Source of the DNA: Nocardia veterana NBRC 100344
GTDB taxonomy: Bacteria; Actinomycetota; Actinomycetes; Mycobacteriales; Mycobacteriaceae
Direction of reading: 5' to 3'
Length of the DNA stretch: 64,000 bases
Assembly: GCF_000308855.1 (NCBI RefSeq)
Contig: NZ_BAGM01000004.1
Coordinates: forward strand, 1 to 64,000
The position numbers and the translations under genes were made by a program. The notes below the pieces were generated by a model. That model was not told the origin of the DNA. It ran no database searches and worked only from the letters and a program-made list of their open reading frames with translations. Of the stretch, positions 28,343 to 37,504 are shown in pieces. How positions within the stretch are numbered: the stretch's first letter is position 1; the number at the start of each line of letters is the position of its first letter.

Positions 28343-28801
28343 TCAGCCGTCCAGCGACCGGTGATATTCGGCGATCTTGGTGGTCAGATTGTGGGTGGTG
28401 TGTTTGACCGACAGTTTCACGAACGGCTCGATGGTCTTGCCCAGCACCTTGCCGGCGATACCGCCGGGTACCCGGTATTCGACGATCGCGTCCACGGTGC
28501 AGGCGGATTCGCCGCGGGGATGGAACAGGAAGGTCGATTCGATCTCGAATCCGGTGACCGCCTTGACCGCGATCGCGACGTTCTCCTCCCAACGCACGAT
28601 CTGCAGCCGCGAGGTCAGCGACGCCGGGCCGAGTTTGATCTCGGTGTCGAAGGTCGCGCCCAACCCGCCCACCTGTTCGGTGACCGGGCGGAAGGAATGG
28701 ACCTCGGTGACGAATTCCGGCAGATGCCGATAGTCGTCGACATAGGCGAACGCGGTCTCGGCCGGCGCGGCGCAGTCGGCCACGATCTTCACTGCGGTCA
28801 T
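28343..28801 (-). CDS. SRPBCC-family (polyketide cyclase/START-like) protein
   Basis: The 152-residue protein has the SRPBCC fold: [23 protein letters not shown] at the start, a run of beta strands ([30 protein letters not shown]) and a long C-terminal helix. This fold holds hydrophobic ligands; in mycolic-acid bacteria it is common and mostly unassigned. The ATG at 28801 is used; a GTG three codons upstream is possible. It may be the tail of the copper operon or the lead gene to rraA; 92 bp separate it from copD. Confidence 0.83.
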   Translation of the reverse strand: MTAVKIVADCAAPAETAFAYVDDYRHLPEFVTEVHSFRPVTEQVGGLGATFDTEIKLGPASLTSRLQIVRWEENVAIAVKAVTGFEIESTFLFHPRGESACTVDAIVEYRVPGGIAGKVLGKTIEPFVKLSVKHTTHNLTTKIAEYHRSLDG

Positions 28802-28893
28802 GCGTGTCACCGTAACGTGTTGCAGTCCGGCCCGTGCCGGATGTAATTGCTATCACTCCAGTTCGGGCGCTATATCGTGACCCGCCGCGAGGA

Positions 28894-29835
28894 TCAGGCG
28901 GTAACCGACAGGGTGGCGGCCAGACCGAAGACCACGGCCATCACCGCCACCTCGAGCAGGGCCCGACGCAGCGACGATTCCGCACTCATCCGATGGTCGC
29001 TCGCCACCGGCACCCAACTGCGCCGCCACCACCAGCCCAGCCCCAGCAGCGCGACGACCATGATCGTTTTGGCGAGCAGGATCCGGCCGTAGCCGGTGTC
29101 CACGAGGGCCGCGAGATCGCCGATCCGAACGAGTCCGTTGCAGATCCCGGTCACCGTTACGGCGGCGATGGCGGGCAGCGCCCATCCGGAATAGCGCGGC
29201 AGGATGACGGCCCATTCGCCGCGCGTGCGCACCACCAGTGCCAATGCCACCAGCATCCCGAACCAAGCGGCCGCGGCCAGAGCGTGCACGGCGGCCAGCA
29301 CCGAGCCCAGCGTCTGCTGCGACATATGCCCGGTGATCGGCCGCAACACCAGGGTGACCGCGGCGAACACCAGCACCAGGTCGGTGGTCCCGCGCTCCCG
29401 CCGGCGATAGGCCAGGGTGCTGTATCCGGCCACCGCGACCGTGCCGATCAGTACCGCGATCCCGATCTGACCACCGCTCACATGGGCCAGGTAGTCACCG
29501 AAATCGGCTGCCCGCAAACCGAGTACCGAGACGCCGACCACTTCGGCGGCCTCGGTGGCGAGCAGGACGAATTCCGCCAGCGACCAGAGTCCGCCGAGCA
29601 CCGCGAGCAGCCGCCATGCCGGCCGCAGTCGATCGTGCAGGCGGGGCAGGACGGCCAGGCCGAGCACGGTGGCACCGAGACCGTCGGCCAGGGCGCGCAC
29701 CGGGGCCTCGGCCTGGACCGGATCGGGAGCGGCCAACGCCCATCCCAGCCCGACGCCGACGAGGGCGGCCGGGACGACCAGCAGCAACGCGTATCGCAGC
29801 GCCGTCGATCTGCCGCCGGTCGTCCCCGGTCTCAT
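28894..29835 (-). CDS. CopD-family copper resistance membrane protein
   Basis: The 313-residue protein has about eight hydrophobic segments and CopD features: [27 protein letters not shown] (His pairs facing the membrane), [18 protein letters not shown] and [20 protein letters not shown]. CopD works with CopC in copper uptake or handling across the membrane. The start overlaps the copC stop (ATGA), which implies tight coupling. No separate YcnJ fusion is present; here the two domains are separate genes. Confidence 0.9.
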   Translation of the reverse strand: MRPGTTGGRSTALRYALLLVVPAALVGVGLGWALAAPDPVQAEAPVRALADGLGATVLGLAVLPRLHDRLRPAWRLLAVLGGLWSLAEFVLLATEAAEVVGVSVLGLRAADFGDYLAHVSGGQIGIAVLIGTVAVAGYSTLAYRRRERGTTDLVLVFAAVTLVLRPITGHMSQQTLGSVLAAVHALAAAAWFGMLVALALVVRTRGEWAVILPRYSGWALPAIAAVTVTGICNGLVRIGDLAALVDTGYGRILLAKTIMVVALLGLGWWWRRSWVPVASDHRMSAESSLRRALLEVAVMAVVFGLAATLSVTA

Positions 29836-30386
29836 GGTTTGCCGCCGCTACCCGACCGCCGGGAGCGACCGCCGAACAGCGCGAACGCGAGACCGCCACC
29901 GAACAGCACGACGGCGGCGACGATGAACACCCACAGCGGAACGCCGCCGGAATCGCCACCCTCACCGGAGTTGCTCTTCGCATCGGCCTTGGGCCCCGGC
30001 GTGCCGTGGCCGGGCGCGGTCAACTCGAAGGCGCGGGTGCCGCTGACCGGATGGCCATCGGCCGAGGTGACGCGGTAGGCCATGGTGTAGGTCCCGGCCG
30101 GTCCCAGATCGCCGACCTCGATGCTGACGGTCGGCCCGTCCACCACGGGCTTACCCTTCGACCACAGATTGCCGTCGGGTCCCACCACGGTCAGTGACGG
30201 AAAGCTCGGCTGCAGATTCTCGTTGAAGGTGATGCTGACCCGAGCCGGACCGGTGGCGATCCTGGCACCGTCGGCCGGATCGGTGGCGACCACGGTCGAG
30301 TGGGCGGCAGCGGGACCCGCCACCGCGATCGCGAGTCCGCCCGCGGCCAGCACACCGACGACGGCCAGCAGGATGCGGCGGATCAT
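29832..30386 (-). CDS. CopC-domain copper-binding protein
   Basis: The 184-residue protein has a signal peptide ending AGPAAA, so the mature chain starts HSTVVATDPADG with the N-terminal His that binds Cu(II) in CopC. The partner motif SADGHPVSG supplies Asp and His. A C-terminal span (LWVFIVAAVVLFGGGLAFAL) anchors it to the outer face of the membrane. It overlaps ycnI upstream and copD downstream by 4 nt each. Confidence 0.93.
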   Translation of the reverse strand: MIRRILLAVVGVLAAGGLAIAVAGPAAAHSTVVATDPADGARIATGPARVSITFNENLQPSFPSLTVVGPDGNLWSKGKPVVDGPTVSIEVGDLGPAGTYTMAYRVTSADGHPVSGTRAFELTAPGHGTPGPKADAKSNSGEGGDSGGVPLWVFIVAAVVLFGGGLAFALFGGRSRRSGSGGKP

Positions 30387-31060
30387 GCGCGCCGCCCCCG
30401 GATCAGGCTGCCCAGACCGAGCGCCGCGCCGAGTGCGCCCAGCACCAGGCCGATACCACCCAGCCAGCGCGCGGTGTTGTCGGAATCGGCCTGGTCGGAG
30501 TGGCTTTCGCCCGAGGTCGCGCCGGCGGCGCCGTGATCGTCGTCGGCGTCGTGCCCCGCGGCGAGGGCGACCGTGGGCGCCGGATGTTCGGGTTCGTCGC
30601 CGCCGGCGGGCATCGGTTCGTTCCAGTTGACCACTTTGCCGTCGCTGTAGGTCTGGGTCGCCGGGAAGCTGATCTTGTCCTGTTTCGGCAGCGGGCCGAC
30701 CGAGACGGCGAAGCGCTGGAACTGCTCGGGGGTGATGCCCGGATTACCCGGTGCGGCGGTCCAGGTCACGGAGGTGAACTGGTTCTTGTCGTTCTTCTCG
30801 ACCTTGGCGGTCCAGCCCGGCAGCGGTTCGGTGCGGGCGGAGGCGACCTGCGGCAGGGCCACGGTCAGCTTGGTGGTGGACGCGGTCGCGGATTCGGTCG
30901 GTACCCGGAAGGTGACGACGGCGTAGCCGCCCTGGGTGGCCCCGGGCGCGTCGGCGGTGACGTGCGCGGCAGCCGTTCCGGCGGCGAACAGGGCGAGACC
31001 GGCGGCGGCGCCGGTGGCGACGAGGGCGCGCGAAAGCGCAAGAGACACAGATGATCTCAC
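30383..31060 (-). CDS. YcnI-family (DUF1775) copper-associated protein
   Basis: The 225-residue protein has a signal peptide whose likely mature end is HVTADAPGATQGGY, with an N-terminal His, the residue known to bind copper in YcnI. The domain continues with VVTFRVPTESATA, PLPGWTAKVEK and TWTAAPG. A His/Asp-rich linker (GHDADDDHGAAG, SHSDQADSD) and a C-terminal span follow. The GTG at 31060 has GAGAAAG upstream; a second GTG is 4 codons on. It leads the ycnI-copC-copD operon. No copper regulator is adjacent. Confidence 0.9.
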   Translation of the reverse strand: MRSSVSLALSRALVATGAAAGLALFAAGTAAAHVTADAPGATQGGYAVVTFRVPTESATASTTKLTVALPQVASARTEPLPGWTAKVEKNDKNQFTSVTWTAAPGNPGITPEQFQRFAVSVGPLPKQDKISFPATQTYSDGKVVNWNEPMPAGGDEPEHPAPTVALAAGHDADDDHGAAGATSGESHSDQADSDNTARWLGGIGLVLGALGAALGLGSLIRGRRA

Positions 31061-31112
31061 GGTGGATGACTTTCTCGGTACGTGGCGATATGCCTGAGGT
31101 GAGCGGATCGGT

Positions 31113-31715
31113 TCAGGCGGGTACCGGTGGTGCGCGCGGTCCGACCGCGCCGACGCACAGTTGTTCCCATGCGCGCCGGGTGCCGGTTCGCGGCCGCGCG
31201 GCGGCGGCGCCGGGCAGTGCTCCCGGCCGGGTGATGATCGAACGAAGTGTGCGCGACAGCGCGGCATAGAACCGTTCGGTGGCGACGATGAGCACCGCGC
31301 AGACGACGGTGGCGACGATATGAGCGATCGTCATCGAGCCACCCGCCGACATCGAGCCGACAGCGAAAAGGCCGCTGCGGCAGGGAGTCTCATCGGAATG
31401 GTGGGCGGCGAGCAGGCTCAGTGCGAGGTGTGCCACCGCCTGTCCGCCGCCGAGGGTGGCGAGCACCGCCAGCCGGCCTCGGCTCCCGCCGGCCGATGGC
31501 AGCAAGGCCGCGAGCGTCCCGGCCGTCGCCGCGCTCAGCAGTAGCAGGGCGAGCGCCGCCGAGGCCGGATAACCACCGCCGGCCCAGCCGTGTGCGGCGC
31601 TGGCGAGCACCACCACCGCCGCGCCGACGAGCCCACCGCGCATCGCCTCCGTGCCGGGCCGGGCCGGATATCGCGCGGGCGATGATCCTGCGGCGGGCCG
31701 GACACGGGGCGACAT
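31113..31715 (-). CDS. Polytopic membrane protein upstream of ycnI
   Basis: The 200-residue protein has about four spans (GLVGAAVVVLASAAHGW; ALALLLLSAATAGTLAALL; LATLGGGQAVAHLALSLL; IAHIVATVVCAVLIVA). Histidines lie in or beside the spans (AAHGW, AVAHLAL, LAAHHSDE, TIAHIVA), typical of proteins found next to ycnI/copD. It may be a further metal-handling component; that is inferred from position. It is 52 bp from ycnI and 15 bp after the DUF6474 gene. Confidence 0.75.
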   Translation of the reverse strand: MSPRVRPAAGSSPARYPARPGTEAMRGGLVGAAVVVLASAAHGWAGGGYPASAALALLLLSAATAGTLAALLPSAGGSRGRLAVLATLGGGQAVAHLALSLLAAHHSDETPCRSGLFAVGSMSAGGSMTIAHIVATVVCAVLIVATERFYAALSRTLRSIITRPGALPGAAAARPRTGTRRAWEQLCVGAVGPRAPPVPA

Positions 31716-31730
31716 GTGCGGGACGGTCGC

Positions 31731-32372
31731 TCAGCGCACGCCGAGGCGCGCGAGAATATCGGCTTCGACGCCGGACAGTTCGTGCGAGATGGAGTTGTGC
31801 ACGGCCCGCCGCCGCGGCGCCGGCATCTGCTCGGCGGTGCGCACGGCCGCGGCCAGACTGCTCAGCCGATCGCGCGTGGCGGCCACGAATTTCGCGGTCT
31901 CACCACTCTTGTCGGCGGAGTTCTCGATCCCGGCCAGGGTCGACTCCACCCCCGCGATCCGTGCCTGCAGCCGGGCGCCGTGACCGCTGAAGTTGCCGAG
32001 TTCGCCGATGCCGATGCCGAGGCGGTGGGCCCGGCGGGTGTCGATCTGCCCGCGCAGATAGGTCGCGGCCCGGTAGGCGAGCGGCGCCAGCACCGGGACC
32101 AGTACGCGCGCCACACCCAGGTACTTCTTGACCTGGCTCGCGGTGAGCAGTTCCCGATCGGCGCGCTCGGCGGCCTTGAGGGCGGCCTTCTCCTCTGCCT
32201 TCAGCGTCGCGATCTGGGCCTTCGCCACCTCGCGCTGGGTGCGGATTTCCGCGCGCTGGCGTTTGCGTTCGTTGCGGGCGCTGAGTTTGGCCTCCATCGC
32301 GGCTTTGTGCTTGAGGGCTTTCGCCTCGGCTTTGCGGTCCGCACGCCGCTTGCGCTTGGTGAACAACCCCAT
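31731..32372 (-). CDS. DUF6474-type Lys/Ala-rich protein
   Basis: The 213-residue protein has a strongly basic N-terminus (GLFTKRKRRADRKAEAKALK) and a long charged coiled coil rich in K, E, A and R to about residue 85. A weakly hydrophobic stretch (VARVLVPVLAPLAYRAATYL) follows, then a second helical part. It is conserved in Nocardia and mycobacteria, with no known function. The ATG at 32372 follows GAGGG; an upstream GTG is possible. It opens the minus-strand run towards the copper operon. Confidence 0.75.
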   Translation of the reverse strand: MGLFTKRKRRADRKAEAKALKHKAAMEAKLSARNERKRQRAEIRTQREVAKAQIATLKAEEKAALKAAERADRELLTASQVKKYLGVARVLVPVLAPLAYRAATYLRGQIDTRRAHRLGIGIGELGNFSGHGARLQARIAGVESTLAGIENSADKSGETAKFVAATRDRLSSLAAAVRTAEQMPAPRRRAVHNSISHELSGVEADILARLGVR

Positions 32373-32605
32373 CGAAAGGCCCTCCGTCACGAAGATTCCG
32401 TCATGCTGATAACCCACATGCCACACGGTTTGCGCCAACTGTAGCGGGATGCGCGCGTTCGGGCGCCGCCGCGGCGGCCGGTCCGCGGTTCGCGGCGCCG
32501 GGCATTGCGCGCCGAGCGGCCCGACGACCGGTCACAACCGCCGAGGTCACGGCGATCCGCACCCCGTGCACGCGGGCGGTTCGCGGGAGTGTCGGAGGTA
32601 GGGAC

Positions 32606-32611
32606 CATACT
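32606..32611 (+). promoter_or_regulatory. -10-like CATACT, leaderless start of the nuclease gene
   Basis: CATACT ends 7 nt before the GTG at 32619, the spacing expected if transcription begins at the start codon. No Shine-Dalgarno sequence is present. No good -35 is seen, which is common for actinobacterial promoters. Confidence 0.45.
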
Positions 32612-32618
32612 GCTTAGC

Positions 32619-34466
32619 GTGTATTCGGGCAGCGGCGACCGGGACGGTCGCGAGGAGGACGGCGGAGGCGACGAGCGGCGGGCTGCTGCTCGCCGAGCTG
32701 TCGTGGTGCCTGTGGAAGCACAACGGGCACAGCATGATTCGTCCGACGAGCCGAACGGGTCGGCCGTGGCCGAGCGCGGTCCCGCCGTCGCCTACGTCGA
32801 CGCCCGCGCCCTGGTCGGCTGCCGCCACCGGCTGCACCTGGACGCCACCCATCCGGAACGTCTGCTCGGGGTCGCCGAGGACGCCGGGGTCAAACAGCGC
32901 CGCGACGCGGCCACCGCGCATCGGTCCCGGGTTCGCGACACCCTCGTCGCCGCCGACCCGCAATCCTGGGTGATCATCGACCCGGATCAGCCCGCGACTG
33001 CCCGGGCCGCGGCCACGCTGCGCGCCTGCGCGGAAGGGACGCCGCGGATCTGGGGCGCGTTGCTGCCGCAGGAACCGGACACCGGCCGGCGCGGCGGCTG
33101 CGAGATTCTGCTGCGCGATGTCGATCGGGGCGGATACATCCCGGTCATCGTGGTCAACCACAAGGTGACCGACCCCCGGCAACCCGATCCGGCCGATTTC
33201 CACCCCACCACCTCGGACCTCTATCACTGGAATCCGCAGCCCGACCGGCATGTGCGGATGCGGACCCAGCCCCGGGATCAGCAGCGGTTGGCCCATCTGT
33301 ACCGGATGCTGCAACGGCACGGATTCGCCAGTCCCGCCCTGGTCGGCGGGGCCATCGGCTATCACTTCGACCGCATCCTGGTGCACGATCTGGCTCCGGT
33401 GCTCGACGAGTACGACCGTCGCTATGCCGATCGGATCGCCGTGGTCCGCGGCGAATTGCCGACGGTTCCGTCGAAGGTCCCGGAGTGCCGGCAGTGTCCG
33501 TGGTGGACCCGCGCCCCGATTCCCGCCGAGGCCGGCGCCGCCGAGATCACCGATCCGCCCGCCGTCAGTTGTGAGGGTTGGCTGGCCGCCCATCGCGACG
33601 TCAGCCTCGTCGCCCCGGGCTCGCGCGCCGAACTGCTGCGCCGGCACGGCGTGCAGACCATCGACGATCTGGCGGAGTGGTCGGGCCCCGAACCCGAGGA
33701 CTGGCAGTACGAGCCGTTCGCGGAGACGGTGGTCACCGCCCGCGCCTGGATTTCGGGCGCGCCGCTGGTCCGCCGGGTGGACCGGGTGCGGGTACACCGG
33801 GCGGATGTCGAGGTCGACGTCGATCTGGAGAGCTATCAGGAGCACGGGGCCTATCTGTGGGGCACCCTGCTCGACGGCGTTTACCGGCCCTTTTTCACCT
33901 GGGAACCGCTGCCGACCGTGGACGAGGCCCGATCGTTCGCGGAATTCTGGACCTGGTTGATGGGCGTGCGTGCGGAGGCGGCCGCGGCGGGCAAGACCTT
34001 CGCCGCGTACTGCTACTCCCGCACCGCGGAGGACAAATGGCTGTACGAATCGGCCCGGCGCTTCGCCGGCCTGCCGGGAATTCCCACCGAGGCCGAGATC
34101 CGGGCCTTCGTCGACAGTCCGCAATGGGTGGATATGTTCCAGGCCGTCTCCGAGCAGTTCATCTGCCCGAACGGGAAGGGCCTGAAGAAGATCGCGCCGG
34201 TCGCCGGATTCGGCTGGCGCGACCCCGAGGCCGGCGGTGAGGCGTCGATGAGTTGGTACCGGCTCGCGGTCGGTTACGACGGCGAACCGGATCTGTCCCA
34301 GCGCACTCGCCTGCTGGAATACAACGAGGACGATGTGCGCGCGACGCACGTGTTACGGGAGTGGATGTCGCCCGCCCAGCCCGGTCCGCACAGTGCCGAT
34401 GCCGAGGTTCCCGCGATGACCGACTTTCGCGAGCCCGCTCCGATTCGTCGTAATATCTGCACGTGA
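32619..34466 (+). CDS. TM0106-type RecB-family nuclease with RNase H-like domain
   Basis: The 615-residue protein resembles COG2251. The N-terminal part is a RecB/Cas4-like nuclease: an early Cys (LVGCRHRLHLD), ILLRDVDRGGYIPVIVVNHKV, and a Cys pair (ECRQCPWW) that could hold an Fe-S cluster. The C-terminal part is an RNase H-like 3'-5' exonuclease: DVDLES for the first acidic pair and LLEYNEDDVRATHVLREW for the last. A DNA repair or RNA processing role is likely but unassigned. The GTG at 32619 is chosen from its position just after a -10-like box. Its stop overlaps htpG (GTGA). Confidence 0.82.
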   Translation: MYSGSGDRDGREEDGGGDERRAAARRAVVVPVEAQRAQHDSSDEPNGSAVAERGPAVAYVDARALVGCRHRLHLDATHPERLLGVAEDAGVKQRRDAATAHRSRVRDTLVAADPQSWVIIDPDQPATARAAATLRACAEGTPRIWGALLPQEPDTGRRGGCEILLRDVDRGGYIPVIVVNHKVTDPRQPDPADFHPTTSDLYHWNPQPDRHVRMRTQPRDQQRLAHLYRMLQRHGFASPALVGGAIGYHFDRILVHDLAPVLDEYDRRYADRIAVVRGELPTVPSKVPECRQCPWWTRAPIPAEAGAAEITDPPAVSCEGWLAAHRDVSLVAPGSRAELLRRHGVQTIDDLAEWSGPEPEDWQYEPFAETVVTARAWISGAPLVRRVDRVRVHRADVEVDVDLESYQEHGAYLWGTLLDGVYRPFFTWEPLPTVDEARSFAEFWTWLMGVRAEAAAAGKTFAAYCYSRTAEDKWLYESARRFAGLPGIPTEAEIRAFVDSPQWVDMFQAVSEQFICPNGKGLKKIAPVAGFGWRDPEAGGEASMSWYRLAVGYDGEPDLSQRTRLLEYNEDDVRATHVLREWMSPAQPGPHSADAEVPAMTDFREPAPIRRNICT

Positions 34467-36451
34467 CCGATCAAGTCGAACAACTGGAGTTTCAGGCCGA
34501 GACCCATCAGCTTCTGGAACTGATGATCCACTCGGTCTACTCGAACAAGGACACCTTCCTTCGAGAACTGATTTCGAATGCCTCGGACGCGCTCGACAAA
34601 CTGCGGCTCGAGTCGTTCCGGGACAAGGATCTCGAGGTCGACACCTCGGATCTGCACATCGAGCTCGAGGTCGACAAGGACGCTCGGGTGCTGACCGTTC
34701 GCGACAACGGTATCGGCATGTCCCGGGCCGAGGTCGTCGACCTGATCGGAACGCTGGCCAAGTCCGGAACCGCCGAACTCCGCCGGCAGCTGCTCGAGTC
34801 CAAGGGTGGCGAGAGCGCCGTGAGCTCGGAGGATCTGATCGGCCAGTTCGGCATCGGCTTCTACTCGACGTTCATGGTCGCCGACAAGGTCACCCTCACC
34901 ACCCGGCGTGCGGGGGAGACCTCCGGCACCCGCTGGGAGTCGGCCGCCGGCAGTTCGACCTACACCATCGAAACCCTCGACGAAGCCCCGCAGGGCACCG
35001 CGGTCTCGCTGCACCTGAAGTCCGCCGACGAGGACGATCACCTCTTCGACTACACGCAGGAGTGGAAGCTCCGCGAAATCGTCAAGAAGTACTCCGACTT
35101 CATCTCCTGGCCGATTCGCATGACGGTGGAGCGCACCGTCACCGAGGGCGAGGGTGAGGAGAAGGAAGAAAAGACCATCCTCGAGGAGCAGACGCTCAAT
35201 TCGCAGAAGGCGCTGTGGACGCGCCCGCGCAGCGATGTGTCCGACGAGGAGTACAAGGAGTTCTACAAGCACGTCTCGCACGCCTGGGACGATCCGCTGG
35301 AGATCATTCCGCTCAAGGCCGAGGGCACCTTCGAATATCAAGCGCTGCTGTTCATTCCGTCGCATGCGCCGTTCGATCTGTTCATGCGCGAGCACAAGCG
35401 CGGGGTGCAGTTGTATGTGCGCCGCGTGTTCATCATGGACAACTGCGAAGAGCTCATGCCGGAGTATCTGCGCTTCGTCAAGGGCGTGGTCGACGCGCAG
35501 GATCTGTCGCTGAACGTTTCCCGCGAAATTCTCCAGCAGGATCGTCAGATCCAGATGATTCGCAAGCGCCTGGTCCGCAAGGTGCTCTCGACGATCAAGG
35601 AGATGCAGACCGCCGAAACGGCCGAAGCGACCGAGGGCGCGGAGGCGGGGTCGGCGAAAGACTCGAAGTACCGCACTTTCTGGAACGAATTCGGCCGAGT
35701 CCTCAAGGAGGGCTTGCTCTCCGATTTCGACAACCGCGAAACCATCCTGCAGGTCTCGTCGTTCGCCTCGACCCATTCCGATTCGGAGCCGACCACTCTC
35801 GCGCAGTACGTCGAGCGCATGGCCGAGGGTCAGGACAAGATCTATTACATGACCGGCGAATCTCGCCAGCAGATCGAGAATTCGCCGCATATGGAGGCCT
35901 TCAAGGCCAAGGGCCTCGAGGTGCTGATCCTCACCGACCCGGTCGACGAGATGTGGGTCGGTTCGGTGCCGGAATTCGACGGCAAGCCGTTCCAGTCGAT
36001 CGCCAAGGGTGAGGTCGATCTGGAGACCGAGGAGGAGAAGAAGGCCTCCGAGCAGCTGCGTGAACAGCAGGAGAAGGATTTCGGCGATGTGCTGAAGTGG
36101 TTGCAGGAGACGCTGAGCGACAGCGTCAAGGAGGTGCGGTTGACCTCCCGCCTCACCACCTCCCCGGCCTGCATCGTCGGTGACGTCTTCGACTTCACGC
36201 CCCAACTCGAGCGCATGTACCGGGCGTCCGGTCAGGCGTTGCCGGAATCGAAGCGGATCCTGGAACTCAACCCGGACCACCCGCTGGTCACCGGACTGCG
36301 TGACGCCTACGCCAAGGACGACAAGTCCGAGGACCTGCCCGCGACCGCGGAATTGCTGTACGGCACAGCGGTTCTCGCCGAGGGCGGGGAGTTGAAGGAT
36401 CCGGCTCACTTCGCTCAGCTGCTGGCGGATCGGCTCACCAAGACGCTGTGA
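34463..36451 (+). CDS. htpG: Chaperone HtpG (Hsp90)
   Basis: The 662-residue protein has the Hsp90 N-terminal ATPase signature YSNKDTFLRELISNASDALDKLR (read as YSNKDTFLREL and ISNASDALDKLR), DNGIGM, and GQFGIGFYS. The middle domain is complete (RRVFIMDNCEELMPEYL, LNVSREILQQD), and the C-terminal dimer domain follows. No charged eukaryotic linker is present. HtpG remodels client proteins with DnaK. The GTG overlaps the nuclease stop by 4 nt, an unusual partner for htpG. A hairpin follows directly. Confidence 0.97.
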   Translation: MTDQVEQLEFQAETHQLLELMIHSVYSNKDTFLRELISNASDALDKLRLESFRDKDLEVDTSDLHIELEVDKDARVLTVRDNGIGMSRAEVVDLIGTLAKSGTAELRRQLLESKGGESAVSSEDLIGQFGIGFYSTFMVADKVTLTTRRAGETSGTRWESAAGSSTYTIETLDEAPQGTAVSLHLKSADEDDHLFDYTQEWKLREIVKKYSDFISWPIRMTVERTVTEGEGEEKEEKTILEEQTLNSQKALWTRPRSDVSDEEYKEFYKHVSHAWDDPLEIIPLKAEGTFEYQALLFIPSHAPFDLFMREHKRGVQLYVRRVFIMDNCEELMPEYLRFVKGVVDAQDLSLNVSREILQQDRQIQMIRKRLVRKVLSTIKEMQTAETAEATEGAEAGSAKDSKYRTFWNEFGRVLKEGLLSDFDNRETILQVSSFASTHSDSEPTTLAQYVERMAEGQDKIYYMTGESRQQIENSPHMEAFKAKGLEVLILTDPVDEMWVGSVPEFDGKPFQSIAKGEVDLETEEEKKASEQLREQQEKDFGDVLKWLQETLSDSVKEVRLTSRLTTSPACIVGDVFDFTPQLERMYRASGQALPESKRILELNPDHPLVTGLRDAYAKDDKSEDLPATAELLYGTAVLAEGGELKDPAHFAQLLADRLTKTL

Positions 36452-36459
36452 TCGATCGG

Positions 36460-36490
36460 CCGCCCGCCCGGGAACATTCCGGGCGGGCGG
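36460..36490 (+). terminator. 12-bp hairpin after htpG
   Basis: CCGCCCGCCCGG and CCGGGCGGGCGG form a 12-bp stem around GAACATT, 8 bp after htpG. There is no T run. It separates htpG from the oxidoreductase gene. Confidence 0.8.
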
Positions 36491-36523
36491 AATGTCGGCC
36501 GCGGCCCTGCGGTTCGTGATCGT

Positions 36524-37441
36524 GTGAGAGCTTTGGTGTACGACCCGGCTGCCCGGCATGGACTGCGACTCGCAACGGCTCCCGATCCGGTGCCCGGCAC
36601 CGGACAGGTGGTGGTGCGGATCGCCGCGACCTCACTGAATTTCGGCGAGGTCAGGTATCTGAGCAAGAACTACTCACCCGGTGGCGTGGCCGGCTGGGAC
36701 GCTTCCGGTGTCGTCGTCGAGGCGGCGGCGGACGGCAGCGGTCCGCCGGTGGGCACGCGCGTGGTCACCTTCGGCTGGAATGGTGGCTGGGCGGAACTGC
36801 GCGCGGTCGATACCGGCGAGTTGGCGGTACTGCCGGACGATGTCGAGCACGGCGCCGCCGCAGCATTGCCCGTGGCCGGTGTCACCGCCGTGCGGGCCCT
36901 GCGCCGCCTCGGCCCGGTGATCGGGCGCCGCATCCTGATCACCGGCGCCTCGGGCGGCGTCGGCCGCTTCGCGGTCCAGCTCGCGGCCCGGGCGGGCGCC
37001 CATGTGGTCGCGGCGGTCGGCCGGCCGGAACGCGGCGCGGGCCTCACCGAACTCGGTGCGGCGGAGGTTGTTTCGGGAGGATTGACCGGCATCGGCGAAC
37101 CGGTCGTCGGCGTGATCGACAATGTGGGCGGGCAGCTGCTGTCCGACGCGTACGCGTTGCTGGCCCCGGGCGGGCTGGCCCTCAGCGTCGGCAAGGCATC
37201 GATGGAGCCGACAAGCATCGACTTCGAACAGGCCCGGCTGGCCAATCCGGGCGCGCGGATCGAGGCCTTCTCCGTCGGTCCCGGTTTCGGACCGGATCTG
37301 GCCTATCTGGTGTCGCTGGTGGCCCGCGGGGAGCTCGATCCGCAGGTGGGCTGGCGCGGCGGCTGGGATCGGGCCGCCGATGCAGCGGAAAGCCTGCTCA
37401 GCCGAACGGTTTTCGGCAAGGCCGTCCTGGACGTCGACTGA
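36524..37441 (+). CDS. Quinone oxidoreductase-like MDR-family dehydrogenase
   Basis: The 305-residue protein is a medium-chain reductase without the catalytic zinc ligands. The N-terminal GroES-like domain (VRIAATSLNFGEVRYL, GWDASGVVVEAA) is followed by a Rossmann fold with ITGASGGVGRFAVQLAARAGAHVV. It is slightly short for the family but complete. It probably uses NADPH; the substrate is unknown. The GTG at 36524 starts ALVYDPAA. It is preceded by the htpG terminator and convergent with the SDR gene. Confidence 0.88.
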   Translation: MRALVYDPAARHGLRLATAPDPVPGTGQVVVRIAATSLNFGEVRYLSKNYSPGGVAGWDASGVVVEAAADGSGPPVGTRVVTFGWNGGWAELRAVDTGELAVLPDDVEHGAAAALPVAGVTAVRALRRLGPVIGRRILITGASGGVGRFAVQLAARAGAHVVAAVGRPERGAGLTELGAAEVVSGGLTGIGEPVVGVIDNVGGQLLSDAYALLAPGGLALSVGKASMEPTSIDFEQARLANPGARIEAFSVGPGFGPDLAYLVSLVARGELDPQVGWRGGWDRAADAAESLLSRTVFGKAVLDVD

Positions 37442-37504
37442 GGAATCCCGAACCGGGACGCGCGGGCCCGCGGAGTGTGGGGGCGAGGCCCCCACACCTC
37501 TGCG

